This document shows, piece after piece, positions 28,801-37,309 of a stretch of 64,000 nt of DNA (positions within the stretch are counted from its first letter, which is position 1; every line of letters starts with the position of its first letter). Source of the stretch: Rahnella laticis (GTDB taxonomy: Bacteria; Pseudomonadota; Gammaproteobacteria; Enterobacterales; Enterobacteriaceae); the NCBI RefSeq assembly GCF_015644585.1, contig NZ_JADOBI010000003.1:62001-126000 (forward strand), given 5' to 3'. Position numbers and translations under genes: made by a program. The notes under the pieces are model-generated. The model was given only the letters and a program-made list of their open reading frames with translations. It was not told the origin of the DNA and did no database searches.

Positions 28801-28828
28801 AAAAGCGGAGGTTTTTTCTCCGCTTTTC
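28801..28828 (+). terminator. Terminator of the gat operon
   Basis: AAAAGCGGAG (28801-28810) and CTCCGCTTTT (28818-28827) form a perfect ten-pair hairpin with a T-rich loop and end. Confidence 0.82.
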
Positions 28829-28911
28829 AGCTCTTTGGCATCTCACCGGTTGCAGCCCAATCGCCATTCTGATTTTATGGAAAGCTCTCTGATAGTGAAA
28901 TGGAAAAGATG

Positions 28912-29616
28912 ATGACAACCCTCAACCACTTTGGTCAGCCCGTGGGCGACGCCCTTCCCGACTGGCAACCTCGCGAACGTCCATCACGCGTTCAGCTTAA
29001 TGGCACCTGGTGTCGCCTGGAGCCACTGAGTTGCGAACGCCACAGTCAGGATCTGTTTAACGCCTGGCACAGCATTGATAACGGCAGTGACTGGACCTAC
29101 CTTTCCGTTGACCGCCCGGCGACGCAGGCTGAATGCGATCTGTTTATTTCGCAGCAGGTCAAAAGTGAAGATCCGTTGTTTTTCGCCGTGGTGGATAACG
29201 CCACAGGCCGCGCCGTCGGCAGCGTATCGCTGATGCGTATCGACCCGGTGAACGGCGTTGCGGAAATTGGTTGGGTAAACTGGTCACCGCTGATGAAGCG
29301 CACGCGTTTTGGCACCGAAGCGATTTATCTGCTGCAACGTTATCTGTTCGATACGCTGAAATACCGCCGCTGCGAATGGAAATGCCACAGCCTGAATGAA
29401 CCGTCTAAACAGGCGGCATTACGGTTCGGTTTTCAATACGAAGGCACATTCCGCCAGGCTATCGTCCTGCGCAGCCACAACCGTGATACCTGCTGGTATT
29501 CCGTCATCGACAGCGAATGGCCGGAATCGAAAACGGCATTTGACCGCTGGCTGAGCGCCGACAACTTCTCTGCGGAAGGCCAGCAGAAGCAGCGTCTGGA
29601 AGAACTGCGTAAATAA
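28912..29616 (+). CDS. GNAT-family N-acetyltransferase (RimJ/RimL type)
   Basis: Acetyl-CoA-dependent transferase of the Acetyltransf_3 group. Core motifs: FFAVVDNATGRAVGSVSLMRID, EIGWVNWSPLMKRTRFGTEAIYLL (acetyl-CoA loop), RRCEWKCHSLNEPSKQAALRFGFQYEG. About 234 residues with an N-terminal 25-residue extension. ATGs at 28909 and 28912 are both possible starts. Substrate unknown; relatives act on protein N-termini or small molecules. A single gene after the gat terminator. Confidence 0.85.
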   Translation: MTTLNHFGQPVGDALPDWQPRERPSRVQLNGTWCRLEPLSCERHSQDLFNAWHSIDNGSDWTYLSVDRPATQAECDLFISQQVKSEDPLFFAVVDNATGRAVGSVSLMRIDPVNGVAEIGWVNWSPLMKRTRFGTEAIYLLQRYLFDTLKYRRCEWKCHSLNEPSKQAALRFGFQYEGTFRQAIVLRSHNRDTCWYSVIDSEWPESKTAFDRWLSADNFSAEGQQKQRLEELRK

Positions 29617-29622
29617 AAAATA

Positions 29623-29650
29623 GCCCGCGGAATTCACTGACGCGGGCACT
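29623..29650. terminator. Terminator-like hairpin after the GNAT gene
   Basis: GCCCGCG (29623-29629) pairs with CGCGGGC (29641-29647); an A-run precedes it and a T-rich stretch follows. It lies between convergent genes. Confidence 0.65.
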
Positions 29651-29693
29651 TTCTTTGCCTGGCAGATTTAAACAGCGAATTTACACGGCAGAT

Positions 29694-30242
29694 TTACGCG
29701 GCAGACAGCAACGTAATATCCGGCCACGCATAAAGGATATTTCGCGAACGCCAGAGCGGCCCGGAGTCGGTATATCGCCCCGCTTCGCGGCCACCCAGCG
29801 CACTGTAAAACCGGATTGCCGGTTCGTTGCCTTCCACTACGCCAAGTCCGACGCCGCGATACCCCTCGGCAATAAGATGCTGAGCCGCTTTACTGATTAA
29901 CCGTTTCCCGATGCCCTGACGCTTAAAATCGCCGGAAACATACAGGAATTTGATTTCGGCCATCTCGCCAAAATCAGGGTTAGATGATGCCGAGGTCAGG
30001 CAAAATCCGGCCAGTCTTCCGTTGGCTTCAGCCAGAAAAATACCCTGCCCGGCTGCGGGATGATCAAATTTATCCTGCCAGAAAGCTTTACGGCGTGGCA
30101 CATCCAGCGCAGCGAAAGCTTCCGCCGGGGCGAGTTCGCGGTAGGTTTCACGCCAGATAGCGACGTGCAATCCGGCAAGTTCATTAATATCTTCTGGCGC
30201 AGCTTCGCGCAAAGAAAAAACAGGCACGGCGTCCCTCGTCAT
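29694..30242 (-). CDS. GNAT-family N-acetyltransferase
   Basis: 182-residue acetyltransferase with the full GNAT core: N-terminal LREAAPEDINELAGLHVAIWRETY, acetyl-CoA loop VSGDFKRQGIGKRLI (R/Q-x-x-G-x-G/A), and VVEGNEPAIRFYSALGG. The ATG at 30242 is preferred over an upstream TTG. It lies 37 bases from the end of ada on the same strand and may be co-transcribed with it. Substrate unknown. Confidence 0.85.
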   Translation of the reverse strand: MTRDAVPVFSLREAAPEDINELAGLHVAIWRETYRELAPAEAFAALDVPRRKAFWQDKFDHPAAGQGIFLAEANGRLAGFCLTSASSNPDFGEMAEIKFLYVSGDFKRQGIGKRLISKAAQHLIAEGYRGVGLGVVEGNEPAIRFYSALGGREAGRYTDSGPLWRSRNILYAWPDITLLSAA

Positions 30243-30279
30243 CAAAAAATCCGGTGGTAGAAAAGTCAGCTGAGTATAG

Positions 30280-31377
30280 TCAGGCTTTTTCTTCCCGCGC
30301 TAACAATGTACGCTTTCTTTCCACGCCCCAGCGGTAGCCGGAAATATTCCCGTCTGTTTTCACGATGCGATGGCAGGGAATGGCAACGGCCAGCAGGTTC
30401 GCCGCACAGGCACCGGCCACGGCGCGAACGGATTTTGGCGAGCCAATTTTGCGGGCAATATCGGCGTAGCTGGCGGTCGTTCCGGCTGGAATATCGCGCA
30501 ATGCCTGCCAGACGCGCTGCTGAAAAGCCGTACCGCGAATATCCAGTGGCAAATCCAGCCCGATTTGCGGCTGTTCGACAAAGCCGACGATCACGGCAAT
30601 ACGCTGCTCAAAATCAGGATCGCCGCCGACCAGTTCAGCTTGCGGGAAACTGTTTTGTAATTCAGCGATCAGCTTTTCCGGATCATCGCCCAGCAAAATG
30701 GCACAAATTCCGCGCTGGCTTTCAGCGACTAAAATCTCGCCGAGCGAAGAGTGCCCGATGGCAAACCATACGCGAACATCACGGCCACCGGCGCGGAATG
30801 ATTGCGGCGTCATGCCCAGCACCGTGCCCGACGTTTCATAAAACCGGCCATCGGATGAATACCCGGCGGAGTGAACCGCTTCGGTCACTGTCGGCGCAAC
30901 GGTCAGCTTTTCACGAACGCGGCGCGTGCGCTGCGCCTGCTGATATTCTTTTGGCGTCACACCGGTTTGGGCTTTGAATATACGGTGAAAATGATAAGCG
31001 CTGATGCCGACTTCTGCCGACAGCTGGTTCAGCGTGAGCATTTCGGTTGACTGTTCAAGCAGCCGGCAGGCCTGCGCCACGCGCTGAGCGTGAAACTGCG
31101 CCAGTGAAATAAGCCCCTGACGGCAGCGTTTGCACGGGCGAAAACCGGCCTGTTCGGCGGCTTCGGCATTATCGTAGAATTCAATATTTTCCGGGTTTGG
31201 CTGGCGTGACGGACACGAAGGCGCGCAGTAAATACCGGTGGTTTTTACCGCATACACAAACTGGCCGTCGGCCTTCTCATCGCAACTGACAACCGCCTGC
31301 CAGCGCGGATCCTGCGCCTGATGACTTTCCGCACTTCCCGATACCGCATCGTGACGAACTTGCGCTTTACCTGACAT
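30280..31377 (-). CDS. ada: Bifunctional transcriptional regulator / O6-methylguanine-DNA methyltransferase Ada
   Basis: Controls the adaptive response to alkylation and repairs methylated DNA. N-terminal zinc domain with Cys51, Cys55, Cys82 and Cys85 (YCAPSCPSR .. PCKRCRQ), where Cys51 takes methyl groups from phosphotriesters; AraC-type helix-turn-helix (about 100-185); C-terminal methyltransferase with the active-site IPCHRIV (Cys about 335). 365 residues from the ATG at 31377, which has GAGG upstream. alkB, usually beside ada in E. coli, is absent; a GNAT gene follows instead. Confidence 0.95.
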   Translation of the reverse strand: MSGKAQVRHDAVSGSAESHQAQDPRWQAVVSCDEKADGQFVYAVKTTGIYCAPSCPSRQPNPENIEFYDNAEAAEQAGFRPCKRCRQGLISLAQFHAQRVAQACRLLEQSTEMLTLNQLSAEVGISAYHFHRIFKAQTGVTPKEYQQAQRTRRVREKLTVAPTVTEAVHSAGYSSDGRFYETSGTVLGMTPQSFRAGGRDVRVWFAIGHSSLGEILVAESQRGICAILLGDDPEKLIAELQNSFPQAELVGGDPDFEQRIAVIVGFVEQPQIGLDLPLDIRGTAFQQRVWQALRDIPAGTTASYADIARKIGSPKSVRAVAGACAANLLAVAIPCHRIVKTDGNISGYRWGVERKRTLLAREEKA

Positions 31378-31510
31378 GGTCTGCCTCACATTTCCCGACT
31401 GGATGACTCACAGCTTATGCCGTGAAATCACCGTGCGCCCTCCGGCGCTTGCTTTCTCATTCGGTACGCTAACAGAGAAATGAGCAGTCAGTTTAGCGGC
31501 AAATCTCAAA

Positions 31511-33196
31511 TCATGAGCGACAAATAGCGTCTGCGTTTTCAATCAGCGCCAGTGCACGATCCCGCTGGCGCCAGAAGCGTGTGGTCATCATCAGCCACAT
31601 CTCGGGCGACGTATTTTTGCGGGCTGAAGCCAGTTCCTGAAAGCCGGGAAACGCGCCGCCGCGATAACTCAGATCATAGTGAAAATCATCAACCGAGCTG
31701 TAACGCAGGCGATGTAAATCTGCGATAACCCGCTTTAGCTGCGGCTGCCAGACGAGCGGATCCGCCATCCAGCGTGTCGTCAGTTTCTCCAGTTCAGGCT
31801 GCAATTGCCTGAGTTTTTCAGCCACCGGCGCGAGGTCGAATTCCGGTGAAATAGCTGCGATAAGCTGCGTGAGGGAGTGCTGCAAACTTTCAAGATACGC
31901 CAGCGGATCCAGCGGCAGCACGGGCTGCGTCAGTAAACTTTCCAGCCAGTGCGCGTGAATTTGCGTATCGCGCCAGAGAATATTCAGATCCACCTTATCG
32001 TAAGTGTCCGCTTCCGTGTGCCACCACCAGCCGCCACCGCTGCCCGGTGACTGCGTCGTTTTTTCCTGAGGCACTTCGCGGAAGGCAAAATGCAGCGGTA
32101 AACCGCAGCCCCAGAATGACTGGTCGCCGCCTTTTCCCAGCGCGGTAATGCGCAGCGCCGGTTCACCGGTCACGGCTTCAACGGCGGCGTTTAAGAACCT
32201 GTGGGATTCAGAACCACTGGCATTCAGCACCACATTGACGGCGTCGAGACACCCCGGCGAATCCACGTTGATATGCGCCACACAATGTTGTTTCAGCTGC
32301 TGTCGGTAACGGTCGGCGTACCACGTCGAGCCGCCATAACGGGCATTGGAATGCCCCGGCCACCAGATAATCCGCAGCCCGCGCAACAGCGTCTCTCGTT
32401 GCTGATAAAAATGGATCGCCATCGCCAGACACAGCGCATTGCCGGTCGCGTTATCGGTCACGCCCTCGTGCCAGGAATCATAGTGGGAGGACAAAAGCAC
32501 AAACTCCGGGCTGCTGCCGGGAATATCCACCACCGGCATGCTGCATTCGGCGACGTGATAATTCAGCTGTGTGGCCATTTTCAACGCCATCAGCGGGTTA
32601 TTCTGAAGCTCTGCTAACAACCGCTGGCCGTCCTGCTGATTGACCGAAATCACCGGCAGGCGCGGATAACGTAAAAAATCATCCGGTTCCGGCGTACCCC
32701 AAACCGGCCCGACCGTTTCTTCATGCAGCGCGGATTCCGCAGAACCCCAGATATGGATCAGCCCGAGCGCACCGGCGGCACACAGCCGTTGCACGTAATC
32801 TTCAAAGCCCTGACCGGCGATCACGATTTTGCCTTTTACGTTCTGCGCCCACGCTTTCCACTGAAGATCGGTACGCGGCGCGCAGGCCTCTGCGTCATAA
32901 AAAGCCCGCCCTTCCACGCCCTGCGGGCAATGCGCGGAAAATGAACGGGTTTTCGCTTCACAGCGCCAGCCGGGTTTGCCGGACAATTCCAGGCTGCCGC
33001 TCAGCGGATCGCTGAGATACAACGGGCAATGCATCAGGCGCGCATCCAGCCCCTGTTCCTGCAATAAAGACACCATGCGCTGCGCCGCCAGTTCAGCATC
33101 ATCACAACCGGAAAGCCGGTGCAGCGAGGAAAACTCGTGCAACAGGCCGTCCATCAGCGGCAGTAAATGTTCACGAACCGGCGGACGCAGTGGCAT
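31511..33196 (-). CDS. M28-family metallopeptidase with PA domain
   Basis: 561-residue peptidase of the M28 type. A protease-associated region (about 100-210) precedes the metal site: SSHYDSWHEGVTDNATGN (His, Asp), DSPG, and WWWHTEADTYDKVD. At the place of the usual catalytic Glu-Glu the protein has WWPGHSNARYGGS, so the active centre differs from classical M28 aminopeptidases, although this pattern may be normal for a subfamily. No signal peptide, so probably cytoplasmic. Its ATG overlaps the stop of the binding-protein gene (TAATG); last gene of a three-gene operon on peptide or amide uptake. Confidence 0.82.
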   Translation of the reverse strand: MPLRPPVREHLLPLMDGLLHEFSSLHRLSGCDDAELAAQRMVSLLQEQGLDARLMHCPLYLSDPLSGSLELSGKPGWRCEAKTRSFSAHCPQGVEGRAFYDAEACAPRTDLQWKAWAQNVKGKIVIAGQGFEDYVQRLCAAGALGLIHIWGSAESALHEETVGPVWGTPEPDDFLRYPRLPVISVNQQDGQRLLAELQNNPLMALKMATQLNYHVAECSMPVVDIPGSSPEFVLLSSHYDSWHEGVTDNATGNALCLAMAIHFYQQRETLLRGLRIIWWPGHSNARYGGSTWYADRYRQQLKQHCVAHINVDSPGCLDAVNVVLNASGSESHRFLNAAVEAVTGEPALRITALGKGGDQSFWGCGLPLHFAFREVPQEKTTQSPGSGGGWWWHTEADTYDKVDLNILWRDTQIHAHWLESLLTQPVLPLDPLAYLESLQHSLTQLIAAISPEFDLAPVAEKLRQLQPELEKLTTRWMADPLVWQPQLKRVIADLHRLRYSSVDDFHYDLSYRGGAFPGFQELASARKNTSPEMWLMMTTRFWRQRDRALALIENADAICRS

Positions 33197-33993
33197 TATT
33201 CGGCTTTCCCCTGCTGATGAACGGACATGTCCAGCGGGCCGAAATATTTCACTTTGATCTTCTCCCAGGTGCCGTCGGCCTTAATTTTTGCCAGCCCGTC
33301 GTTGAGCAACGCTTTGATTCTGGCGTCGTCTTTGCGCACGCCGTAGGAGGAGCCGATGCTGAATATTTTGTCGTCACGCACTTCCGGGCCGGTCAGCTCA
33401 AAGTTTTTCCCTTCCGGCTTATTGAGGAATCCGAAGGTCACGGCGACCGCCGGGCTGAGCGCGCCGTCTAAACGCCCGGCGACCAGATCCTGATAAATCG
33501 TATCCTGATCGGCGTAAGCCACCACATCGACGCCTTTCGGCTGCCAGAAGGTATTGGCGTACATTTCCTGAATCGATCCCTGCTGAACCGCAATGCGTTT
33601 ACCCTGCAAAGACTCCGGCGTCGGCAACAGCGGGCTGCCTTTTTGCACCACCAGTTTGGTTGGAATGTGATAAACGAAATCGCTGAAATCAATCACTTTA
33701 CGGCGTTTTTCCGTCGCGCCCTGTGGCGAAATAAAATCGACTTTCTTGGCGAGCAGGGAAGGAATTTCGGCGTCAAAACTGCTGACCACGAACTCGCATT
33801 TCACTTTCATCACGTCGCAGATGGCGTTGGTGATATCAATTTCAAAACCGGTCGGCGTCCCGCTGGCATCACGGTACTGGAATGGCGGATAGCCCATGTC
33901 GGCGGCGACGCGCAGGGTTTCACCGTCTGCGTGAGCCATCGCGCTGCCAAAGGTCAGTGCCAGAACGGCAGCCGCCAGTGTTTTTTTCATCAT
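33196..33993 (-). CDS. Amino-acid/amide ABC transporter binding protein (orphan)
   Basis: Periplasmic binding protein of the HisJ/GlnH family: signal peptide MKKTLAAAVLALTFGSAMAHA, then VAADMGYPPFQYRDASGTPTGFEIDI and GKRIAVQQGSIQEMY. 265 residues from the ATG at 33993, with GAGAGG upstream; the longer frame only reads into the preceding gene. Placed between an M20 amidohydrolase and an M28 peptidase, so it probably binds an acylated or amidated amino acid or a small peptide that they hydrolyse. No permease or ATPase is nearby. Confidence 0.88.
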   Translation of the reverse strand: MMKKTLAAAVLALTFGSAMAHADGETLRVAADMGYPPFQYRDASGTPTGFEIDITNAICDVMKVKCEFVVSSFDAEIPSLLAKKVDFISPQGATEKRRKVIDFSDFVYHIPTKLVVQKGSPLLPTPESLQGKRIAVQQGSIQEMYANTFWQPKGVDVVAYADQDTIYQDLVAGRLDGALSPAVAVTFGFLNKPEGKNFELTGPEVRDDKIFSIGSSYGVRKDDARIKALLNDGLAKIKADGTWEKIKVKYFGPLDMSVHQQGKAE

Positions 33994-34016
33994 TATTCTG
34001 TCCTCTCTTCCCAAAG

Positions 34017-35204
34017 TTATTGTTTTGACTGCCAGTTTGAAAATTCTTCTCTGACTGCGCGGAGCTTTGTGTCGTCCTGACATAAATCGAGAGCCGTCAT
34101 CGCCAGCGCTTTGGCGGCCTGTAACATGCCCTGCAACCCGGCTTCTGAACCGGCAGCAACGGCAAATTCCGGCGTGTGAGGAAGGACATCGCCGATACGG
34201 ATATACGGGTGGATCGCCGCCGTAATCTGGCTGACATTGCCGATATCGGAGGAACCGATGCCGCCTTTCAGCGGAGGCGGAACGACTTCAACGCCGATTG
34301 CTTCCAGGTTTTGCTGGAAGAATCCGGCCAGCGTGAGGTTGTTGTTGCGTTCGGCGTAGGTCAGCCCTTCTTCGATTTCCAGCCGTGCGCCGGTCATCAG
34401 CGCTGCGCCGCGTGCCGCATCGAAGACTTTTTGCTTCACGGCGGCCAGACCTTTCACGGTGTCGGCGCGCATCAGGAATTTTGCTTCGCTGTAGGCCGGA
34501 ACGATATTGGTGGCGCTGCCGCCGTCGGTGATGATGCCGTGAACGCGCACATCATCGGTGAAAAGCTGACGTAACGCGTTAATTCCGTTGAAAGTGTGGA
34601 TGACGGCATCCAGCGCGCTGATGCCGTTTTGCGGCGCGGACGCCGCATGCGCTGCTTTGCCATAAAATTTAAAGACGGCATCGACACACGCCAGCCCGCC
34701 GCGCACCACCATGGTTTTATCGCGCGGATGGAACATCATCACCGCATCGGCATCGTCAAAAATGCCTTTGTCGCTGAGGATAATTTTGCCGCCGCCTTCC
34801 TCTTCCGCCGGTGTGCCGATCACTTCCAGCCTGCCCGTCAGAAACTGCGAAACCTGTTTCAGCGCCAGCGCTGCCGTCACGGAAGCCGTGCCGATCAGGT
34901 TATGTCCGCAGGCATGGCCCAGATTGACCAGCGCGTCATATTCGGCCAGTAAGGCAATCACCGGCCCCGGTTTACCGCTGTCATAAGTGGCGCGGAACGC
35001 CGTCGGCAAGCCGCCGAGTTCTTCTTCAATCTCAAAACCTGCCGCACGCAGGGGCGCAATCAGCGCCGCCGCAGAATTCACTTCTTCAAAACTGAGCTCC
35101 GGATTGGCATGAATGTTCAGCGCCAGTTCCGTCGCCTGAGCCGCCAGTAAATCGACGGCAGCGATAATCTGCGCCTTTTGTTCTTCTGTAGTGCAAACCG
35201 ACAT
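34017..35204 (-). CDS. M20-family amidohydrolase (aminoacylase / AbgB type)
   Basis: 395-residue metal-dependent amidohydrolase. Metal and catalytic motifs: LLAEYDALVNLGHACGHNLIG, GTPAEEEGGGK, and GGLACVDAVFKFYGKAAHAAS in the dimerisation domain. Closest by feel to the ACY1L2/AbgB group that splits N-acyl amino acids or p-aminobenzoyl-glutamate. First gene of the operon, divergent from a LysR regulator; the binding protein follows after 23 bases. Substrate not deducible. Confidence 0.88.
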   Translation of the reverse strand: MSVCTTEEQKAQIIAAVDLLAAQATELALNIHANPELSFEEVNSAAALIAPLRAAGFEIEEELGGLPTAFRATYDSGKPGPVIALLAEYDALVNLGHACGHNLIGTASVTAALALKQVSQFLTGRLEVIGTPAEEEGGGKIILSDKGIFDDADAVMMFHPRDKTMVVRGGLACVDAVFKFYGKAAHAASAPQNGISALDAVIHTFNGINALRQLFTDDVRVHGIITDGGSATNIVPAYSEAKFLMRADTVKGLAAVKQKVFDAARGAALMTGARLEIEEGLTYAERNNNLTLAGFFQQNLEAIGVEVVPPPLKGGIGSSDIGNVSQITAAIHPYIRIGDVLPHTPEFAVAAGSEAGLQGMLQAAKALAMTALDLCQDDTKLRAVREEFSNWQSKQ

Positions 35205-35405
35205 GTTTTATTCCCTGCGATGGTGCAAAGCCAAAAATTATTTTCTGAAAGCGTGAATTGGCCGTTGCGTTGTTTTGCCTCTATGCCTTCCAGAAATAGG
35301 GCTTTTAGGGGTTTTGGTCAAATTGAGCCTTTTTATCTGTTGCCCTTTTTACGCAAAAATTATTTTATGGTGTTCGACTTTGCGGGCAGTAATCCGGGGA
35401 AATCC

Positions 35406-36275
35406 ATGAACGAAAAAGACTGGCTGATTTTGCGCGCCGTATATCAGCATAAAAATATTACCCGCGCGGCCGAGCAGCTTTATACCTCGCAGCCCGCCCT
35501 GAGTTATCGCCTGCGTCAGATCGAACGCAAACTGGCTATCCGTTTATTTGAAGAAGGACAAAAGGGGCTGGTTTTCAGCGCGCAGGGGGAATACCTCGCG
35601 CAGCACGCGGTGACTGTGCTCAGCGATTTACAGCAACTGAAACTCAATCTGCACAGTCTGGATCAGGCGCAACAAGGGGAAATCTCTCTGGGCGTTTCCA
35701 GCAATTATGCGGCGTATCGCCTGCCGCCTTTACTGAGCCAGTTTCGCCAGACGCATCCGGGGATCCGCGTCAGCCTGATGAGCGGATTCAGCGAAGATAT
35801 TATTCAAAAGCTGCTGCGCGGCGAGATTGATATGGCGCTGGTGAAAGATGATTTTAACTGGAAGGAAGGTAAGCATCTGATTGAAGAAGATGACTATGTG
35901 CTGGTGAACAGTCAGGATTTTGATTTTGCGCTGCTTCCGCACATGCCGCAGATAAAAATCCATCACGGCGCGCACGTCACGCAGCTGATTGAACGCTGGT
36001 GGAATGCCAATTTCTCGCACGCGCCGAACATCACGATGGAAGTCGATAAACTCGAAGTGTGTATGGCGATGGTGGAGCACGGGCTGGGCTACGCGATTGT
36101 CGCCACGTATTTACCGCTGCCGGAGCATTTTTACCGGCGGCCCGTCAGCGTCGATGGCACGACGGTGAAGAACCGCACCTGGCTGCTGCACCGCCATAAC
36201 CTGAACGCCACGCCGTATATGCAGGCGTTTATTCATCTGTTACAGACGGCGCAACAAGGGCTGACGCCGCGCTGA
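35406..36275 (+). CDS. LysR-family transcriptional regulator
   Basis: 289-residue regulator: winged helix-turn-helix KNITRAAEQLYTSQPALSYRLRQIERKLAIRLFEE (about 17-52), then a substrate-binding domain. The ATG at 35406 is taken because the family begins just before the helix-turn-helix; the frame upstream overlaps the divergent gene. The 200-base divergent spacer to the amidohydrolase gene is the likely place of control, with an inducer from that pathway. It ends directly against the convergent PhzF gene. Confidence 0.9.
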   Translation: MNEKDWLILRAVYQHKNITRAAEQLYTSQPALSYRLRQIERKLAIRLFEEGQKGLVFSAQGEYLAQHAVTVLSDLQQLKLNLHSLDQAQQGEISLGVSSNYAAYRLPPLLSQFRQTHPGIRVSLMSGFSEDIIQKLLRGEIDMALVKDDFNWKEGKHLIEEDDYVLVNSQDFDFALLPHMPQIKIHHGAHVTQLIERWWNANFSHAPNITMEVDKLEVCMAMVEHGLGYAIVATYLPLPEHFYRRPVSVDGTTVKNRTWLLHRHNLNATPYMQAFIHLLQTAQQGLTPR

Positions 36276-37157
36276 TCAGAGATCTAACGTGCCGTCGATC
36301 AGCGTACAGGTATCGCCGCCGATCCACGGCTCGCCATCCACGAAAGTGACTGTCACACGGCCATCGCGCTGAAGTTTTGTGCCCTGACGGACGCGGTAAC
36401 TTTCGGCCATATGAGCGCCGTCCGGGAATCCCGCCGCTTTCAGCACCCGCGCCAGGCAGGCATTCGCGCTGCCCGTGACCGGATCTTCTTTCAGCACGCC
36501 GTCTTCGTCGATCAGCGCCCGCACTTCATAATCCGCCGGGCCGTTTTTATCGTGCAAACCGTAAACCGCAATGCCGTTCACGCCGAGGCGCGTTTGCAGC
36601 TCGCTGATAGCCGCTGCGTCAGCCGTGATGTTCAGACAATCCTGCGCACTTTCCATACGCACCACCAGCCAGATAATGCCCATGTCTGCCGCCACCGGCG
36701 TGACGTCTGCCTGAATTTTGCCACCGCGCAGCGCGGTCGCCAGCAATGCATTGTGCTCAGCCGCCAGCGGTTTCATCGCCGCCGGCGGTGCAGAAAACGC
36801 CTGCCCGCCTTCGGCAAGCTGGTTAACCTGAACCAGCCCGACGCCGCATTCCTGTATCAGATGGCCCGGATTTTTAGGCTTCAGCCCGCTTTGCAACAGC
36901 GCATACGCCGTGCCCAGCGTCGGATGTCCGGCAAACGGCAGCTCTTTGTCGGTGGTAAAAATACGCACGCGGTAATCGGCTTTCGGCGAAGCAGGTTTAA
37001 GCACAAAAGCGGTTTCCGCAAGATTGGTCCAGCGCGCCATGGCGAACATTTCGGCGTCGGTCAGCCCCTCGGCATCCAGGATTACGGCCAGTGCATTGCC
37101 TTTCAGCGGCTCAGCGGTAAACACATCAACTTGTTTAAAACGGCGCAGGCGGGTCAT
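36276..37157 (-). CDS. PhzF-family isomerase-like protein
   Basis: 293 residues of the PhzF/diaminopimelate epimerase fold: QVDVFTAEPLKGNALAVI, the catalytic Glu in NLAETAFV (about 47), TTDKELPFAGHPTLGTAYAL, and EDPVTGSANACLA. PhzF isomerises a dihydro-hydroxyanthranilate in phenazine synthesis, but most members (as YddE of E. coli) have no known substrate, and there are no phenazine genes here. Divergent from the IucD-like gene. Confidence 0.88.
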   Translation of the reverse strand: MTRLRRFKQVDVFTAEPLKGNALAVILDAEGLTDAEMFAMARWTNLAETAFVLKPASPKADYRVRIFTTDKELPFAGHPTLGTAYALLQSGLKPKNPGHLIQECGVGLVQVNQLAEGGQAFSAPPAAMKPLAAEHNALLATALRGGKIQADVTPVAADMGIIWLVVRMESAQDCLNITADAAAISELQTRLGVNGIAVYGLHDKNGPADYEVRALIDEDGVLKEDPVTGSANACLARVLKAAGFPDGAHMAESYRVRQGTKLQRDGRVTVTFVDGEPWIGGDTCTLIDGTLDL

Positions 37158-37309
37158 AACGGATCCTTTTGTTCATCTTTTGGAAACGGGCGAAGTGTCT
37201 GAGTCTATGAAGTTTTCTTTCTGTTTTCGAGAAAAATGTCAGCTTGCGGCGGCTGACCTATGCTTAAAGCACTTCACTGTCTTTTCTAAAACACATAAGG
37301 AACAGAAAG

